A stretch of 64,000 nucleotides of DNA from Gammaproteobacteria bacterium. Its GTDB lineage: Bacteria; Pseudomonadota; Gammaproteobacteria; DSM-16500. The notes beneath the pieces are model-generated. The model made no database searches and had not been told where the DNA came from. It saw nothing but the letters and a program-made list of their open reading frames with translations. The stretch lies in assembly GCA_021156085.1 (NCBI GenBank), contig JAJNBC010000001.1:302100-366099 (forward strand), read 5' to 3'. This document shows positions 27,287-37,673 of this stretch, one piece after another. Positions within the stretch are counted from its first letter, which is position 1, and each line of letters opens with the position of its first letter. Both the position numbers and the translations under genes were made by a program.

Positions 27287-27766
27287 ATGCAAAACAATGT
27301 GCCGCCACGCGATAGTAAATCAGAACGCAAGCGCCAAATGATTGCTTTGCAAAAAATAGGCGAAATATTGGTAACCTTGCCAGCGGCACAATTGTTAAAA
27401 ATACCCTTAAATGAGGTATTATTAGAAGCTATCACTGTTGCACGTTCTCTTACTAGCCACAACGCTAAGCGCAGGCAATTACAGTATATTGGTCGATTGA
27501 TGCGTGACGTAGAAGATATTGCCTCTATTCAAACTGCCCTAGACAAATTTGCTCTAAAAAGCCAACAAAGCAAGGCAAAATTTCATCAAATTGAACGATG
27601 GCGCGATAAATTAGTTGAAGAACAAGATGCAACCCTAGACCAGTTTTTACAGCAATTCCCGGATGTAGACAGACAACATCTACGACAGCTAATACGGAAT
27701 GCTAAAAAAAACTCTCTTCCTGATAAAGAATTATTTCGGTATTTGCAAAATGTAATAGATACTTAA
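27287..27766 (+). CDS. darP: Ribosome biogenesis protein DarP (YjgA)
   Basis: DarP (DUF615) associates with late 50S precursors and promotes assembly of the peptidyl-transferase centre. The 159-residue protein has the characteristic start with S-K-S-E-R-K-R and the sequence IPLNEVLLEAITVARSLTSHNAKRRQLQYIGRLMR. The C-terminal half has DQFLQQFPDVDRQHLRQLIRNAKK. In many gammaproteobacteria it is divergent from pmbA, as here. Confidence 0.95.
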   Translation: MQNNVPPRDSKSERKRQMIALQKIGEILVTLPAAQLLKIPLNEVLLEAITVARSLTSHNAKRRQLQYIGRLMRDVEDIASIQTALDKFALKSQQSKAKFHQIERWRDKLVEEQDATLDQFLQQFPDVDRQHLRQLIRNAKKNSLPDKELFRYLQNVIDT

Positions 27767-27954
27767 CTGTAAAATAAGATACCTAATACTAAATTATTAA
27801 TTTCAATCAAACCCTCCTCTCTATTCTCTTCCTCATCCTGAAAGTGTAAAAATCAAACAGTGTAAACATAACATATTGATTAATAATAATAAAAAAATAA
27901 GAAATTTTAGGCTATACTCCAAATAAGACACAAAATGGGGAAGAGGATTAAAAT

Positions 27955-29421
27955 ATGACGCAGAGCAGATTATCTGATCCTGAAAATCTATTCATAGCAT
28001 CCTTACAACAAGAATTATTGGAATTAGAAGAAAAAAACATTCCCCAGGGCATGTTGGATAATATTCATCAAAAAAAATCGCTAATGATTATCCAATTCAA
28101 CATTACTCTCGATACATTATTGCAACAAAAAAATAACTCTCCAGAACAAGAAAAACAACTTAATGAAATCCTACAATATATACATACTACTCTCTCCTCC
28201 ATAGATGAACTAAATGACAGTACGGAGAGCAAATTTCAGCAGCATCTGGAGGTGCTAAACCAAAAAATCCACGTATATAATGAAACGAAAAAATTGGATG
28301 AACAAATAGCCACTGTACATTATGGTAAAAATTTATTTAGCACGGGCGACTATCTAGATAACGTTCTCAAGGCAGGGATGATCTTATTTAGAGCCTGGCA
28401 TGCGGGAATAAGAGTGGCTATTCATCACGTCTCCCCTCTTTTCAAGCCCATTCACTCATTATTGGTATCTTTAACGATATTGTGTAACTTCATTATCAGT
28501 ATCATTGAACTTGTAAAAAAAAGCCGTTCTAATACGGTACTTGCAAAAGAAAATGCTCTCCAAGAACAAGAATCAAAAGACGCAGAATCTCTCCTGAAGA
28601 CCAGTATTATATTTAAATCTATTGTGTTAACACTTCATATACTTAGTACACTCGCATTTGTAGGAATTATCACTACCCCTGTAGGAGTAGTTTTTTTAGC
28701 GGCTGCAAGTCTTGTGGGGTGGATTGATGAAACATTCGGCGAATATAAAAAAAATAAGAACGCCATGAAAAAATTCCCCGCTCTTGATAAAGATCACTTA
28801 TTAACTTCTGAAGATATTAAAAAACTCGAATTATTAAAAAAACAAACAGCTGAAGCAAGACGTGAATCCACATGGAAAGCAGTCAATGTTATAGCAATGA
28901 TATTAATTGCTTGTGGACCGATCCCCCCTGCAGGCCCTCTAGTTGGACTCATCGGTATTTCAATGCTCGCTATTGCCCCTGCCAGGCTTTTATACAACCA
29001 AGCTAAAGCCGAAAAAGATAAATCTGAAGCAGCATGGAAAATGGCTGCGGCAGTGAGTACCCTAGGAATATTCAGCGCATTCATTCCTGTTGTAGGTCCT
29101 GCCCTAGGATTAGCCGGTGTCTTATTATTGGGTACGGTGGGATTAAGATATGCCTATGTTACTATAAGCCCGCATGTTAAAGATTTTTTTTCCCTAAAAA
29201 AACCCAGCCTACTCCCGCGTGTTAGCCATCAAGATACACATGCTTCACACATTACTATGCTCTCGGCGATACCCCCCCAAATCCAGACGACTGAAAAAGC
29301 GACAAACGCGTTTATTCCTCCGGCGGTTACTATTCACAATTCTCTTTTTAAAAAAGGAAATGCAGCGCCGCCGCCCAAGAAAGGGCCCCTTCAAGCAAAG
29401 CCCTTTTCACGAAAAAGATAA
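27955..29421 (+). CDS. Orphan protein with coiled-coil N-terminus and membrane hairpins, effector-like
   Basis: I recognise no family. The 488-residue protein has a charged, coiled-coil-like N-terminal 120 residues, then three hydrophobic pairs: near 160-185 (SLLVSLTILCNFIISIIEL), 225-265 (VLTLHILSTLAFVGIITTPVGVVFLAAA) and 320-350/370-400 (MILIACGPIPPAGPLVGLIGIS and FIPVVGPALGLAGVLLLG). The last two share a P-x-x-GP-x-x-G-L-x-G pattern, suggesting an internal repeat. The C-terminus is basic and proline-rich. A TATACT box lies about 40 nt upstream and a GAGG site before the ATG. A host-directed role is inference. Confidence 0.65.
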   Translation: MTQSRLSDPENLFIASLQQELLELEEKNIPQGMLDNIHQKKSLMIIQFNITLDTLLQQKNNSPEQEKQLNEILQYIHTTLSSIDELNDSTESKFQQHLEVLNQKIHVYNETKKLDEQIATVHYGKNLFSTGDYLDNVLKAGMILFRAWHAGIRVAIHHVSPLFKPIHSLLVSLTILCNFIISIIELVKKSRSNTVLAKENALQEQESKDAESLLKTSIIFKSIVLTLHILSTLAFVGIITTPVGVVFLAAASLVGWIDETFGEYKKNKNAMKKFPALDKDHLLTSEDIKKLELLKKQTAEARRESTWKAVNVIAMILIACGPIPPAGPLVGLIGISMLAIAPARLLYNQAKAEKDKSEAAWKMAAAVSTLGIFSAFIPVVGPALGLAGVLLLGTVGLRYAYVTISPHVKDFFSLKKPSLLPRVSHQDTHASHITMLSAIPPQIQTTEKATNAFIPPAVTIHNSLFKKGNAAPPPKKGPLQAKPFSRKR

Positions 29422-29453
29422 CATTTTTAGTGAAATAAGGAGAGGGGAGTCGC

Positions 29454-30905
29454 TTAAGAAAAATCCGCTGCCGTCCCCCCTACCGTTAATGAATCTACCT
29501 TAAGGGTAGGCTGGCCTACTCCCACCGGAACACTCTGCCCCTCTTTTCCACACACGCCGATCCCAGAATCCAGCTGCAAATCATTCCCCACCATGGAAAT
29601 TTTAGTCATTACTTCCGGCCCATTACCGATTAAAGTGGCGCCCTTCACCGGCATGGTCACTTTACCATTTTCAATTAAATACGCTTCACTCGCTGAAAAA
29701 ACAAACTTACCCGATGTAATATCTACTTGCCCACCCGAAAAATTCACGGCATAAATACCTTTTTTTACAGAAGCAATAATTTCTTCAGGGGTCGATTGTC
29801 CCGCCAACATATAGGTATTGGTCATACGCGGCATAGGCATATGAGCGTAAGACTCTCTTCGGCCATTCCCTGTAGATTGCATTCCCATTAAACGGGCATT
29901 GCGTTTATCTTGAATATAATTTTTCAAAATGCCTTTCTCAATCAGTATGGTACATTGCGTTAACGTTCCCTCATCATCTATATTTAATGAGCCTCTGCGA
30001 TGAGCAAGAGTGCCATCATCCACCACCGTACAAACTGAAGACGCCACTTGTTGGCCCAGCCGCCCACTAAACGCAGAAGAACCTTTACGATTAAAATCAC
30101 CCTCCAAACCATGGCCTACTGCCTCATGCAATAAAACACCTGGCCAACCCGGCCCTAGCACGACTGGCATCATACCTGCAGGAGCAGCAACTGCCTCTAA
30201 ATTCACTACGGCTTGTCGCACCGCTTCACGCGCATAACCTTCTGCGCGATCACTTTCGAGGAAATACAAATAATCGTAACGCCCTCCCCCGCCCGCATAA
30301 CCTTGCTCACGTCGCCCATTTTGCTCCACCACCACACTGACATTTAAACGCACCAATGGCCGTACATCTCCTGCAAGATGCCCATCACTGGCTACCACCA
30401 GCACCGTATCATATTCTGCCGCCAAATTAATGTTGACTTGTATCACCCGGGGGTCTTGCTGACGAGCATAGCGATCCAGCCGCTGTAAAAGAGCTACCTT
30501 ATCCTTTTCATTAATCGAATTAAGAGGATTGATAGGCAAATACAATTCATGGCCTTGAACAGAGCGGTAAGCAGATATAGCTTGCCGCCCCTCTCTTAAA
30601 CTAATACTACGTGCAGCAGAAGCTGCCTGCTCTAAAGCCGGCATTAAAATATCATCAGAATAAGCAAAACCCGTTTTTTCTCCACTCATTGCTCGCACCC
30701 CAACCCCGCGATCAATATTATAACTTCCCCCTTTAATAATCCCATCTTCTAAGATCCATCCCTCAGAATAAGAAGATTGAAAATATAAATCTGCATTATC
30801 AATAGAATGACCTAAAACGGTGCCCAACACATTTTGTAATTGGCCATCCGTCAAGCCTGCTGGGTCTAATAAGTCATGCCGGGCAATTTCAAGAAAATTT
30901 GTCAT
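29454..30905 (-). CDS. tldD: Metalloprotease TldD
   Basis: TldD is the zinc-containing catalytic subunit of the TldD/TldE protease. The zinc-binding motif is intact: His260-Glu261-x3-His265 ([11 protein letters not shown]), followed by [20 protein letters not shown] and the C-terminal [17 protein letters not shown] motif. At 483 residues it is full length. Both subunits are encoded within 5 kb on the same strand, with the 488-residue orphan and darP between them. Confidence 0.96.
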   Translation of the reverse strand: MTNFLEIARHDLLDPAGLTDGQLQNVLGTVLGHSIDNADLYFQSSYSEGWILEDGIIKGGSYNIDRGVGVRAMSGEKTGFAYSDDILMPALEQAASAARSISLREGRQAISAYRSVQGHELYLPINPLNSINEKDKVALLQRLDRYARQQDPRVIQVNINLAAEYDTVLVVASDGHLAGDVRPLVRLNVSVVVEQNGRREQGYAGGGGRYDYLYFLESDRAEGYAREAVRQAVVNLEAVAAPAGMMPVVLGPGWPGVLLHEAVGHGLEGDFNRKGSSAFSGRLGQQVASSVCTVVDDGTLAHRRGSLNIDDEGTLTQCTILIEKGILKNYIQDKRNARLMGMQSTGNGRRESYAHMPMPRMTNTYMLAGQSTPEEIIASVKKGIYAVNFSGGQVDITSGKFVFSASEAYLIENGKVTMPVKGATLIGNGPEVMTKISMVGNDLQLDSGIGVCGKEGQSVPVGVGQPTLKVDSLTVGGTAADFS

Positions 30906-30994
30906 CTGTTTTACCTATTAAAAAACGTATCGCTTGTGCCTATCTGCGCTACATAGTAACATTAAGAAAATAAAATACGCAAAAGGACATTGCT

Positions 30995-31378
30995 ATGAAA
31001 ACATTATATTTGCTTGTTATTATTTCCACAGGTCTCTTTCTAGTGCTAGCTGCATGCAGCACCCCCACCACTCGTCATGAACAAACAATAAAAAAACAGC
31101 ATGCCTCCCTTAAACCAATAACACAAGCCACCCTCGAACTCAAGAATCCTCTTGCTATAACGCTTTATTCTGCACGGCAACCGCTTAACACCCCTTATAT
31201 TATTCTCGGAAAAGCTACGATTTCTAAATATAATTTAGGCGGAATAAAACGCCAAGAAGCATGCTTAAATGACGCCATGCGCAAGCTGGCTGCTTCGATG
31301 GGTGGAGATGCAGTCATCAATTTGAATAAAGATGATAAAACAATCAGCGGCCTAGTCATCGCTTATCAAAATACATAA
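30995..31378 (+). CDS. Small lipoprotein
   Basis: The 127-residue protein has a signal peptide with lipobox LAAC, giving lipidation at Cys21. The mature part contains a conserved-looking core (LGKATISKYNLGGIKRQEACLNDAMRKLAASMGGDAVINL) that resembles heavy-metal-binding YbjQ-like or DUF4156-like lipoproteins. The match is too weak to name. It is divergent from tldD with about 90 nt between. Confidence 0.7.
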   Translation: MKTLYLLVIISTGLFLVLAACSTPTTRHEQTIKKQHASLKPITQATLELKNPLAITLYSARQPLNTPYIILGKATISKYNLGGIKRQEACLNDAMRKLAASMGGDAVINLNKDDKTISGLVIAYQNT

Positions 31379-31440
31379 GCCCTTTCTCTTTCGTAACTGT
31401 TCGCTCTAGGAAACATCGTTGTTTCCTCTGGCATGAAAGT

Positions 31441-34437
31441 TTACTGGAAATGGACCTCATGATGAGGATAGGGCGGCTGAACCCCATGCTGCTTAAAGAC
31501 ATCCCAAATTGCCATTAACACACTGGAACGCGCGCTCACTCGCGATCTGACCTGACGCAAATTAATATAATAACGCACTTCAAACTCAATCAAATCGCCT
31601 GCCAATTCTTTTAAAAAAACCTCCGGCTCAGGATCCTTTAACACATCTTTATGATCCGCCAAAGTTTGAGAAATTAACGCTTGCACTTCATGCGGATCAT
31701 CAAGACGATTTACTTTCATCTCTACCACAGAACGCACAATATAATCTTGCGCCGTCCAATTAATAAATGTTTTATTAAAAATTTCCGTGTTCGGCACAAT
31801 CAGTTCCATATGGTCCCACGTACGAATAGTAACTGCACGTCCCCCCAGGTGCATCACATCGCCCTCTTGCCCATTAATGCTGACCATATCCCCCACCCGG
31901 AGAGGACGTTCAAACAATAATAAAAATCCACAAGCAAAATTATTAGCTAAATCACGCAAACCCAACCCAATACCAAAAGCAAATGCGCCCGCCACCACCG
32001 TTAATGCTCGTAAATCAATGCCCAATACACGTAATCCAATCAAAATACCTGCTAAAATCATTGTATACTGACTTAAAATAGCTATGCTATTGCGCACTCC
32101 GGTATCTTTGGTATGTGACAATAAAAACCGATAAACAAATTCTCGTGTCCACCGTGCCGTCCAATACAATAAAGAAATAATGATTACTAACTCAAGCACA
32201 CTCATGGGGGTAATGCGGGTATTCAGTATCTCAAATAAAGGCCAATGAATTAATTGAGTCAAATTTGCAACCACCAATGATTGCCGATCCCAACCAAATA
32301 AAAAGAATAATACCACCCATGCTAGGAGAAATAACACGATCCGTAATATATTATCTAGAGGCTTAAGAAAAGCTTCCGTCCATAACCATCCATTCGATAC
32401 ATGACGTATCAATAGATGCGAAAGATACTCCATCATATCACCTAATAAGCCCTTTATTAATAAATAAGCAGCTAGGACAATTAAGAAAATACCTTCATAC
32501 CAATATACAGAGAGCACAAAATTAATAAATCCAAAAAATCCAATAGCGGAATTCACTAAAAGCACAAGCGGCACTAGCACAGCTAATAAACGCACAATTC
32601 TTCTAAAATAAGTTCGTTGCTCATCAATATGATGTAAAATCAAGCCTAAAAAGAGGTCACGTGCCCGTAGCAAAAATACTGAAACAATTACAAGAAAAAG
32701 TAGAAATAATCTATAAAAGAAGTTCTGCACTTCAAGTAAAGGCCATTGATATAAAAAAACTGTTGCCGCCGTGACAACCGCACCCATTAACAAAGTCCAT
32801 TTCAATCGATAATATAAACGTACATCATGGCCAGCACGATCCTGCACTGTCTCCACTAAACAAAGCCGTGCACTTACAATCGCCATTTTAAAAAATAACC
32901 CTACCAAACCTAAATAAATAATAAAATTAAAACTTTCAAAAGGAATGTGACAAAAATAAAAAAACCAAAAAAAATTGCCAAGCACCGCAATATCCAGTAA
33001 ATGCCGATGCAACAACTGAATGCTGAGCCATTTAAGACTAATATGTCCAAGTGCGTGGTCAGGAATGGTCAATAATCCCCGGCATAATCTATTCAATAAA
33101 TAAAATAAACTTATCCATGCTATCTCAAGAAAACATAAAAATGCCCATCCGAGCCAACTTATTTTATTCAATGCATTTACAATCGACTGTGCAAGATTCT
33201 TAACGACTTGAAAAGTTAAAGTAGGCACTAACAAAATTTGAGCATATAAGTCTTGCCAAGTTTTAGCATCAAATCCTATGAATCCTTGACGAGTCGACAA
33301 CTCATGTTTTATCGCTTGATCCAGGGAAGCATGTAAAGTATTAAGCTTTTGATTTAACTGATCGACATTCTCCCTCGAGGCCTTATATTGACTTTCCAAC
33401 CCACTCAGATATACGACATGCGACGGACCGATGAATGCATTTTTAGACTGAAATTCTTTGCGCTTTTCTAAAATCATAATGCGATCTGACAACAGATTAT
33501 GCATAAGAGCCAATTTCTTATTAAGTGCTTGGGCTTGCTCGTTTACCTTATTCAAAAAAGTAAGAGAAGTGCTACGTGACATAGACACTTTTAATTGCTG
33601 AATTTGATCTTGATAACTCGCAATCAATCTTTGCAAATATATAAAATTAGCATTTTCATTTGCATAAAAAATCTGACTTTGTAATTGAGCATAAGCTCGC
33701 TTGTCCCCGGATTGAGAGTGATCCGTTTTAGCAAGCTTCGCATACAGCTCTGCCAATTGCTTCAGCCAAACAGATTGTTGGTGCTGGTAATCTATCTCAG
33801 ATTTTTCCTGACGTTCCTTGAACTCCATCATCGTACGTGATTTAAGTAAAGATTCAATGTATGCATAGCTCATTTCATATAATTGCAAATTTTTTTCGGC
33901 AATAACTTGTAATTTTTGCAAATAATCAGCGTGCGATTTTTCGAGTTTTAATATTGTTTTTTGGTAGGTCAACTGCGAATGCAAGCGACTCAAGCCAAGC
34001 CCCCTATCTTGGGCCATTTTCACACCCAACACATCATAAGCATTAATTTGCTCGTTCAGCGACTGAATTTCTTTTTCTATAGAATTCACTGTTTGCTGCA
34101 ATTCACTTAGCTCAAGGCTTATACCATTCAAATTAGATTTAGCCGCATCCACATCGATTTTAATCTCATCAAGCCATTGCTTATTAACATGCTCCGTAGA
34201 TAACGTCATCCTTTGCTTATTTTGTTGGCTTTGTAAATGAGCGAGTTCAATTTCCGCTTGAGCATATCTACTTTTAGATAATTCAATTTGCTGAGCAATT
34301 ACTTTTATTTTTAAGTTATCCTGGCTATCTACTCTCTCGAGTGCATTCGCGCCAAACGCTTTTGTAAAACAATACAAAAAAACAATACAAAAAAATAAGT
34401 TATTAAAATTAAAGCAGCTAAAGAATCTTTTCTGCAT
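31441..34437 (-). CDS. Large MscS-family mechanosensitive channel (MscK/MscM type)
   Basis: The 998-residue protein has a signal sequence, a long periplasmic coiled-coil domain (about residues 35-395), many transmembrane helices (about 420-800) and a C-terminal MscS core. The core pore helix region reads AGAFAFGIGLGLRDLANNFACGFLLLFERPLRVGD, followed by the beta domain with NGQEGDVMHLGGRAVTIRTWD and IVPNTEIFNKTFINW. These large homologues gate in response to membrane tension and protect against hypo-osmotic shock. The gene overlaps ampG by 20 nt. Confidence 0.92.
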   Translation of the reverse strand: MQKRFFSCFNFNNLFFCIVFLYCFTKAFGANALERVDSQDNLKIKVIAQQIELSKSRYAQAEIELAHLQSQQNKQRMTLSTEHVNKQWLDEIKIDVDAAKSNLNGISLELSELQQTVNSIEKEIQSLNEQINAYDVLGVKMAQDRGLGLSRLHSQLTYQKTILKLEKSHADYLQKLQVIAEKNLQLYEMSYAYIESLLKSRTMMEFKERQEKSEIDYQHQQSVWLKQLAELYAKLAKTDHSQSGDKRAYAQLQSQIFYANENANFIYLQRLIASYQDQIQQLKVSMSRSTSLTFLNKVNEQAQALNKKLALMHNLLSDRIMILEKRKEFQSKNAFIGPSHVVYLSGLESQYKASRENVDQLNQKLNTLHASLDQAIKHELSTRQGFIGFDAKTWQDLYAQILLVPTLTFQVVKNLAQSIVNALNKISWLGWAFLCFLEIAWISLFYLLNRLCRGLLTIPDHALGHISLKWLSIQLLHRHLLDIAVLGNFFWFFYFCHIPFESFNFIIYLGLVGLFFKMAIVSARLCLVETVQDRAGHDVRLYYRLKWTLLMGAVVTAATVFLYQWPLLEVQNFFYRLFLLFLVIVSVFLLRARDLFLGLILHHIDEQRTYFRRIVRLLAVLVPLVLLVNSAIGFFGFINFVLSVYWYEGIFLIVLAAYLLIKGLLGDMMEYLSHLLIRHVSNGWLWTEAFLKPLDNILRIVLFLLAWVVLFFLFGWDRQSLVVANLTQLIHWPLFEILNTRITPMSVLELVIIISLLYWTARWTREFVYRFLLSHTKDTGVRNSIAILSQYTMILAGILIGLRVLGIDLRALTVVAGAFAFGIGLGLRDLANNFACGFLLLFERPLRVGDMVSINGQEGDVMHLGGRAVTIRTWDHMELIVPNTEIFNKTFINWTAQDYIVRSVVEMKVNRLDDPHEVQALISQTLADHKDVLKDPEPEVFLKELAGDLIEFEVRYYINLRQVRSRVSARSSVLMAIWDVFKQHGVQPPYPHHEVHFQ

Positions 34438-35656
34438 GCAGCCTCACCTTACCACGCAACGCAAACAATAATAAAATTCCCGGAAAAGATAAAATAAACG
34501 ACCAAGCAAAATAACTTACCCAGCCTAAATGCAAAACCATGATTCCTGCCAGGGGACCGATAATAACTCGCCCTATAGCAGAAGCACCTGATAAACAAGC
34601 AAACTGCGTTGCCGTATAGTGGTGATCACAAAGCGCCATCAAAAATGCAACGAATGCTGCCGTTCCCAGGCCACTGCAAAATGCCTCAATGAAAATAGAA
34701 GTGACCATCCAAATTTCATTTTTCCCTACCATCGCCAAAAACATAAACATTAAATTAGAAAATGCCTGCAAAATCCCAAAGAAAAGCAAAGCACGAAATA
34801 AATTCAACCGGGTGAGCCAAGCGCCGCCAACAAAGGCGCCAAGGATAGTGGCCAACAAACCAAATGTCTTATACGTCATGCCTACCGTAGTTAAAGAAAA
34901 ACCTATTCCCTTGAGTAAAAAATTACTCATTAACGCTAAGGCGACTGCATCGCCAAATTTATAAAATGTAATGAATAACAAAATAATAATAATTCGTTCC
35001 CGCTTTACTAAATTCAGCAAAGGCTTAACAACCGCCTCCCCAAAGGTGCGCGGCGCTCGAATAGAATCTGAAATATCAGGAGCAAAATAAGTAGAAATAA
35101 TGGAGAGACTCATTAAAATCGCCATGATTTCATAGGTCACACGCCACCCTACATGATCTGCTAACACTAAAGCTAATCCGCCTGAAATCAACATCGCAAT
35201 ACGATAAGAAAAAATATAGGCGGCCGCTCCTAGGCCGCGCTCATCAGGCAATAAAATATCAGTACGATAGGCATCAATTGCAATATCTTGTGAAGCTGAA
35301 ATAAATGCAATGGTCAAAGCTAAGCCGCCTATCCACAGCGGCTGGCCGTGGGGATCCATGTGAGCCAATACAAAAAGAGCCAGACATAAACCAAGTTGGG
35401 TAATTAAGATCCAGCCCCTTCGCCTACCCCACCAAGGTGGAATAAATCGGTCTAACACAGGCGCCCAGAGGACTTTCCAAACATAGGGTAGTCCTACTAA
35501 GGAAAAAGCACCAATGGTAACAACATTGACCCCGGCTTGGGTAAACCAAGCTTGCAAAGTGGAGCCTGTCAATGCTAAGGGTAAGCCAGAAGAAAAACCA
35601 AGTAATAACACCGCTAAGATATTGCGGTCTTTCACATAATGTGTAAACACCACCAC
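34418..35656 (-). CDS. ampG: Muropeptide permease AmpG
   Basis: AmpG imports GlcNAc-1,6-anhydro-MurNAc peptides released during peptidoglycan turnover. The 412-residue MFS protein has the AmpG signature at TM1-2 (LLGFSSGLPLALTGSTLQAWFTQAG, then GLPYVWKVLWAPVLDR) and the SASQDIAIDAYRTDIL motif. The start is a GTG at 35656 preceded by AGAGAGG. It is translationally coupled to the downstream mechanosensitive channel, an uncommon pairing that links wall recycling to osmotic response. Confidence 0.93.
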   Translation of the reverse strand: MVVFTHYVKDRNILAVLLLGFSSGLPLALTGSTLQAWFTQAGVNVVTIGAFSLVGLPYVWKVLWAPVLDRFIPPWWGRRRGWILITQLGLCLALFVLAHMDPHGQPLWIGGLALTIAFISASQDIAIDAYRTDILLPDERGLGAAAYIFSYRIAMLISGGLALVLADHVGWRVTYEIMAILMSLSIISTYFAPDISDSIRAPRTFGEAVVKPLLNLVKRERIIIILLFITFYKFGDAVALALMSNFLLKGIGFSLTTVGMTYKTFGLLATILGAFVGGAWLTRLNLFRALLFFGILQAFSNLMFMFLAMVGKNEIWMVTSIFIEAFCSGLGTAAFVAFLMALCDHHYTATQFACLSGASAIGRVIIGPLAGIMVLHLGWVSYFAWSFILSFPGILLLFALRGKVRLHAEKIL

Positions 35657-35854
35657 CTCTCTTTTTGTCTAGGCTAGGATAGCCCATAAAGCGGCTCGAT
35701 TTTATCATTTCACTACTAAAATAAATAGCTAAATAGGCAAACAACACCAGGATTTCCCTCTCAAGAATTACTTGCAATTCCCTCTTCTACTATGATATTG
35801 TCCCACGCCTAAATTAGATTTTTTTACTTAACCTTTAACTTGAGGATTTTTAAT

Positions 35855-36739
35855 ATGGCCGGCCCCACTAAAAAACAAATAGCTTCCAGCATCCTATCTA
35901 TGTTGGCCCAAGAAACGCAACGTGTGGAACACACTGCCCTCCTGGCAACCACTGCAGTGACTACGGCTGCAGCGGCTTCTACCGGACAAATCAGCCAAGC
36001 TTTGTCATCATCCTCCCTTTTTAACGCAGCTAGCCACACTTTTATCCCCGGTGCAGTCATATGCGATGGCGCGGCTCGGCTGGCATTTGGTTTGTCGATG
36101 CTGGTTTATACTCTTTCTGACCTGAAGGGAGTAGAGAAAGATTTAGCAAAAACTAACACGAGCTTACCCGTCAAAAGGTTCGAAGAGTTCCAACACACTC
36201 CTCTGTCCATGGCAGTCAGAGCCTTATTTGAAATGTTGAAAGGGGCTCCGGAATTATATTACGGCCTGCAGGCATTGGCTACTCATAATCCCTTAACAGC
36301 GTTCTACGGCCTGGCAATCACCAGTGGACTCGAATTTTGCGATAGAATTCTTATCAAACAAGACTGGCTTTCACTAGACACGTGGACCAAAGGCATAGAA
36401 ATGACAGGGTGGATTTTACTTGCCACAGGTAACCCGCTAGGGGCTATTTTCCTAGGCCTTGCTTTAGCAAGTAAGCTCTATCCTTGGCCAATCCCTTCTA
36501 CTTGGCTTATAAACCGGGCAGAAGATTTACGGGTCGCAATAAAAGGGGAAATACAGCAGGACCAACCCCGTCACTCTGTGTTCTTCTCTTCATTATCTAA
36601 GCCTGCTTCTGCGGAGGGCGACAGTGATAATAACAATACCCAACCACGGTACGACGGCGGCGGCAGAAATGAGGAAGACAGCCCCAAGAAGGCGGCCGCC
36701 GAAACGAGCGCGCAGCTCGAACTACGCAGCATGCGTTAG
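35855..36739 (+). CDS. Orphan protein with hydrophobic segments and low-complexity tail, effector-like
   Basis: I recognise no family. From ATG 35855 (GAGG 9 nt upstream) the protein has about 294 residues. An Ala/Thr/Ser-rich N-terminal part is followed by hydrophobic stretches near residues 60-95 and 175-210 (GWILLATGNPLGAIFLGLALASKLYPW). The last 40 residues are polar and disordered, rich in N, G, E and K, with GC-richer codons than the body. A strong palindrome follows the stop. The gene is isolated. Host-directed function is possible but not shown. Confidence 0.65.
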   Translation: MAGPTKKQIASSILSMLAQETQRVEHTALLATTAVTTAAAASTGQISQALSSSSLFNAASHTFIPGAVICDGAARLAFGLSMLVYTLSDLKGVEKDLAKTNTSLPVKRFEEFQHTPLSMAVRALFEMLKGAPELYYGLQALATHNPLTAFYGLAITSGLEFCDRILIKQDWLSLDTWTKGIEMTGWILLATGNPLGAIFLGLALASKLYPWPIPSTWLINRAEDLRVAIKGEIQQDQPRHSVFFSSLSKPASAEGDSDNNNTQPRYDGGGRNEEDSPKKAAAETSAQLELRSMR

Positions 36740-36749
36740 TTTCCTATCT

Positions 36750-36780
36750 ATTCGCCTTCCATTTAAAATGGAAGGCGAAT
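36750..36780 (+). terminator. 15-bp perfect inverted repeat after the 35855-36739 gene
   Basis: Arms ATTCGCCTTCCATTT (36750-36764) and AAATGGAAGGCGAAT (36766-36780) are exact complements around a single base. This is 11 nt past the stop codon. A TTTTT run begins about 10 nt later, inside a second imperfect hairpin (TTAGC-AAGGC with GCCTT-GCTAA). It is probably a Rho-independent terminator, although the T-run spacing is not classical. Confidence 0.5.
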
Positions 36781-36886
36781 TAGCTAAGGCTTTTTCGCTC
36801 ATTAGGCCTTAATGCTAAAAAATCCTTTTTTCGCCTATCATCTATGCTATAGTTATTTCTAATCTAACAATCTCTTATAGCCTTTC

Positions 36887-37663
36887 ATGATGGATTTCAC
36901 CCAAACAATTATATACGAACAACCTCTCAACGAACTCATTAGAGTCTGCTTACGCCTTGAGCAGCTATTTAGCCAAATTGATCATCAAGTAAAAGAAGCA
37001 TCTATTCTTAATACTCGCCATACTGTAGCGCTCATTATCAACCTCTTACAACTACTCGATCGGCCAGATTTAAAAGCTAAATTAGCTAAAGAACTTACCC
37101 ATCAAATGACTGTATTAACACGGTTACAAGAATCCCCTCAAATTGACCAAATAAAATTATTGGCCCTTTTGAAACAATTAAGTGATCTTTCCCGTTGTTT
37201 CATTGATAGCAGCAAAAAAATTGGGCATCCTCTGCGCGAAATTGAATTATTGAATAATTTGCGCTTACATTTAGCTAGTCCCGGTGGGGGCTGTAGTTTT
37301 GATATACCTCTCTATCATTATTGGTTACAACAATCTGCTACCATCCGTCAAGAAACCTTAGCTAAGTGGTTAGCTCAATTTGATAATATTCGCATGGCTT
37401 CTTCTCTTATCTTAAAACTCATTCGTGAAGGCGCCAAAGCTCAACAAAAAACTGCAGAACATGGCTTTTACCAAGAATTATTAGATCCCCAGATTAATTT
37501 ACGTCTGATACGAGTAAGCATTCCTCTATCACTACCTGCCTATCCCGAAATTAGTATCGGGCGCCATTTTTTAAGCATCCGTTTTTTTACTCCTTCTATT
37601 GAAGAAAGACCCGTACAATATCTTCAACATCTATCTTTTTGGCTCACGCATTGTAATTCCTAA
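36887..37663 (+). CDS. zapD: Cell division protein ZapD
   Basis: ZapD (DUF1342) cross-links FtsZ filaments and stabilises the Z ring. The 258-residue protein shows the family landmarks: YEQPLNELIRVCLRLEQLF at the N-terminus, a helical N-terminal domain, then PGGGCSFDIPLYHYWLQQ and a C-terminal beta domain with ISIGRHFLSIRFF. Usual neighbours coaE and yacG are absent; rmuC follows after 10 nt instead. The start may be at 36887 or the next ATG 3 nt on. Confidence 0.95.
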   Translation: MMDFTQTIIYEQPLNELIRVCLRLEQLFSQIDHQVKEASILNTRHTVALIINLLQLLDRPDLKAKLAKELTHQMTVLTRLQESPQIDQIKLLALLKQLSDLSRCFIDSSKKIGHPLREIELLNNLRLHLASPGGGCSFDIPLYHYWLQQSATIRQETLAKWLAQFDNIRMASSLILKLIREGAKAQQKTAEHGFYQELLDPQINLRLIRVSIPLSLPAYPEISIGRHFLSIRFFTPSIEERPVQYLQHLSFWLTHCNS

Positions 37664-37673
37664 AGGTATACCT

